Below are positions 63,468-64,000 of a stretch of 64,000 nt of DNA, piece after piece. The translations under genes were made by a program, and so were the position numbers. How positions within the stretch are numbered: the first letter of the stretch is position 1; the number at the start of each line of letters is the position of its first letter. Below the pieces are notes generated by a model. It did not search any database, was not told the origin of the DNA, and saw only the letters and a program-made list of their open reading frames with translations. This stretch comes from Variovorax sp. CF079 (GTDB lineage Bacteria > Pseudomonadota > Gammaproteobacteria > Burkholderiales > Burkholderiaceae_C), in assembly GCF_900101545.1 (NCBI RefSeq), contig NZ_FMZU01000016.1, forward strand, positions 62,001-126,000. Reading direction: 5' to 3'.

Positions 63468-64000
63468 ATGACCCCAAGCTTCCAGCGGCGCGACATATTG
63501 CGCCTGGCCGCGGCCGCGGCCGCCGTTCTGGGCGGCGGCGCACGCGCCCAGGCCAGCTGGCCCGCCAAGCCGGTGACGATGGTGGTGCCCTTCCCGGCCG
63601 GCGGCGGCACCGACGCCTTCGCGCGGCCCTTGTCGGCGCAGTTCGCCAAGGTCGCCGGCCAGACGCTGGTGATCGACAACCGCGGCGGCGCCGGCGGCAC
63701 CCTGGGCGCGAGTATCGCGGCCAGGGCGCAGCCGGACGGCTACACGCTCTTCATGGGGGCGGTGCACCATGCGATCGCGCCCTCCGTCTATCCCAAGCTC
63801 GACTACGACATCGAGAAGGATTTCGTGCCGCTGATGCTGCTGGCCAGCGTGCCGCAGGTGGTGGTGATCAACCCGAAGCGGGTGAGCGCGACCACGCTCA
63901 AGGACTTCGTCGCCGAGGCCAAGAGGAATCCCGGCAAGCTCAACTACGCCTCGGCCGGCGCCGGCACCTCGCACCACCTGGCGGGCGAGCTCTTCAAGCT
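63468..64000 (+). CDS. TTT-family binding protein (Bug/TctC), C-terminus cut by window edge
   Basis: The first 177 codons of a periplasmic Bug-type binding protein. The twin-arginine-like signal FQRRDILRLAAAAAAVL is cleaved near ARA-Q. Family motifs are VTMVVPFPAGGGTDAFARP and IDNRGGAGGTLGASIAA. AAAAGGAGACA lies upstream of the ATG at 63468. It is 36 bp after the malonyl-CoA decarboxylase gene, so it may bind malonate for a TTT transporter, parallel to the role of MatC; this is inferred from position only. Confidence 0.9.
   Translation, partial: MTPSFQRRDILRLAAAAAAVLGGGARAQASWPAKPVTMVVPFPAGGGTDAFARPLSAQFAKVAGQTLVIDNRGGAGGTLGASIAARAQPDGYTLFMGAVHHAIAPSVYPKLDYDIEKDFVPLMLLASVPQVVVINPKRVSATTLKDFVAEAKRNPGKLNYASAGAGTSHHLAGELFK

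Overview
The window is chromosomal DNA from a high-G+C betaproteobacterium of the Comamonadaceae, most likely Variovorax or a close relative. This rests on several things seen together: tripartite tricarboxylate transporter (TTT/Bug) binding proteins, a tig-clpP-clpX-lon cluster, the small Trp-rich and DUF1993-type proteins typical of Burkholderiales, and an intergenic GC-rich repeat (56147-56224) of a kind common in this family. Genes are densely packed. Many neighbours overlap by ATGA, and two pairs overlap by TTGA. The only gene-free stretch over 300 bp is 27433-27982. No prophage, insertion sequence or CRISPR array is visible.

Layout. 1-6010: start of a PPK2-type polyphosphate kinase gene, an hslR-tctE-tctD type operon on the minus strand, and the divergent tctCBA uptake operon it probably controls. 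6156-9134: a small unknown gene, an alpha/beta-hydrolase fused to a LuxR DNA-binding domain, a ferritin-like diiron protein and a small exported protein. 9174-14922 (minus): a complete RND efflux operon (outer-membrane factor, adaptor, pump). 15160-22488: a PAS-type sigma-54 activator followed by a sigma-54 promoter and a branched-chain-amino-acid-type ABC uptake operon ending in a hydrolase. 22535-24816: a DUF1993 gene, hemH and a HAD hydrolase.

24823-30723 is the most unusual part. It looks like a reduced Fap-type functional amyloid secretion locus: a Gly/Asn/Ser-rich secreted fibre candidate, two small secreted partners, a C39 peptidase, a coiled-coil plus beta-barrel outer-membrane protein resembling FapF, and a VpsR-like sigma-54 activator. 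A near-consensus sigma-54 promoter and an upstream inverted-repeat cluster lie ahead of the fibre operon. The two small partners share an L-x-x-(L/Y)-R-G-G site that could be what the peptidase cuts.

30639-35634: squalene synthesis genes hpnCDE (minus) and the potassium transporter kup. 35738-40109: a second RND adaptor-pump pair behind a clear sigma-70 promoter overlapped by a palindromic operator. 40221-46321: tRNA-Leu, tig, clpP, clpX and lon, with heat-shock-like promoters before clpP and lon. 46376-46759: tRNA-Gly, tRNA-Cys and tRNA-Leu. 46782-57519: a DUF6806-type gene, an MFS transporter, an exported protein, murI, class I and class II fumarases in divergent orientation, a UPF0114 protein, acs, a LapA-like membrane protein, a cytochrome c and a Trp-rich protein. 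57590-64000: ilvD with a divergent LysR gene, lgt, then a malonate-type cluster (GntR regulator, malonyl-CoA decarboxylase, start of a Bug binding protein).

Taken together, these genes suggest a metabolically versatile soil or plant-associated bacterium with regulated uptake of organic acids and amino-acid-like compounds, multidrug efflux, hopanoid precursor synthesis and a surface-amyloid programme. Functions are read from protein motifs and context only. No database search was run.
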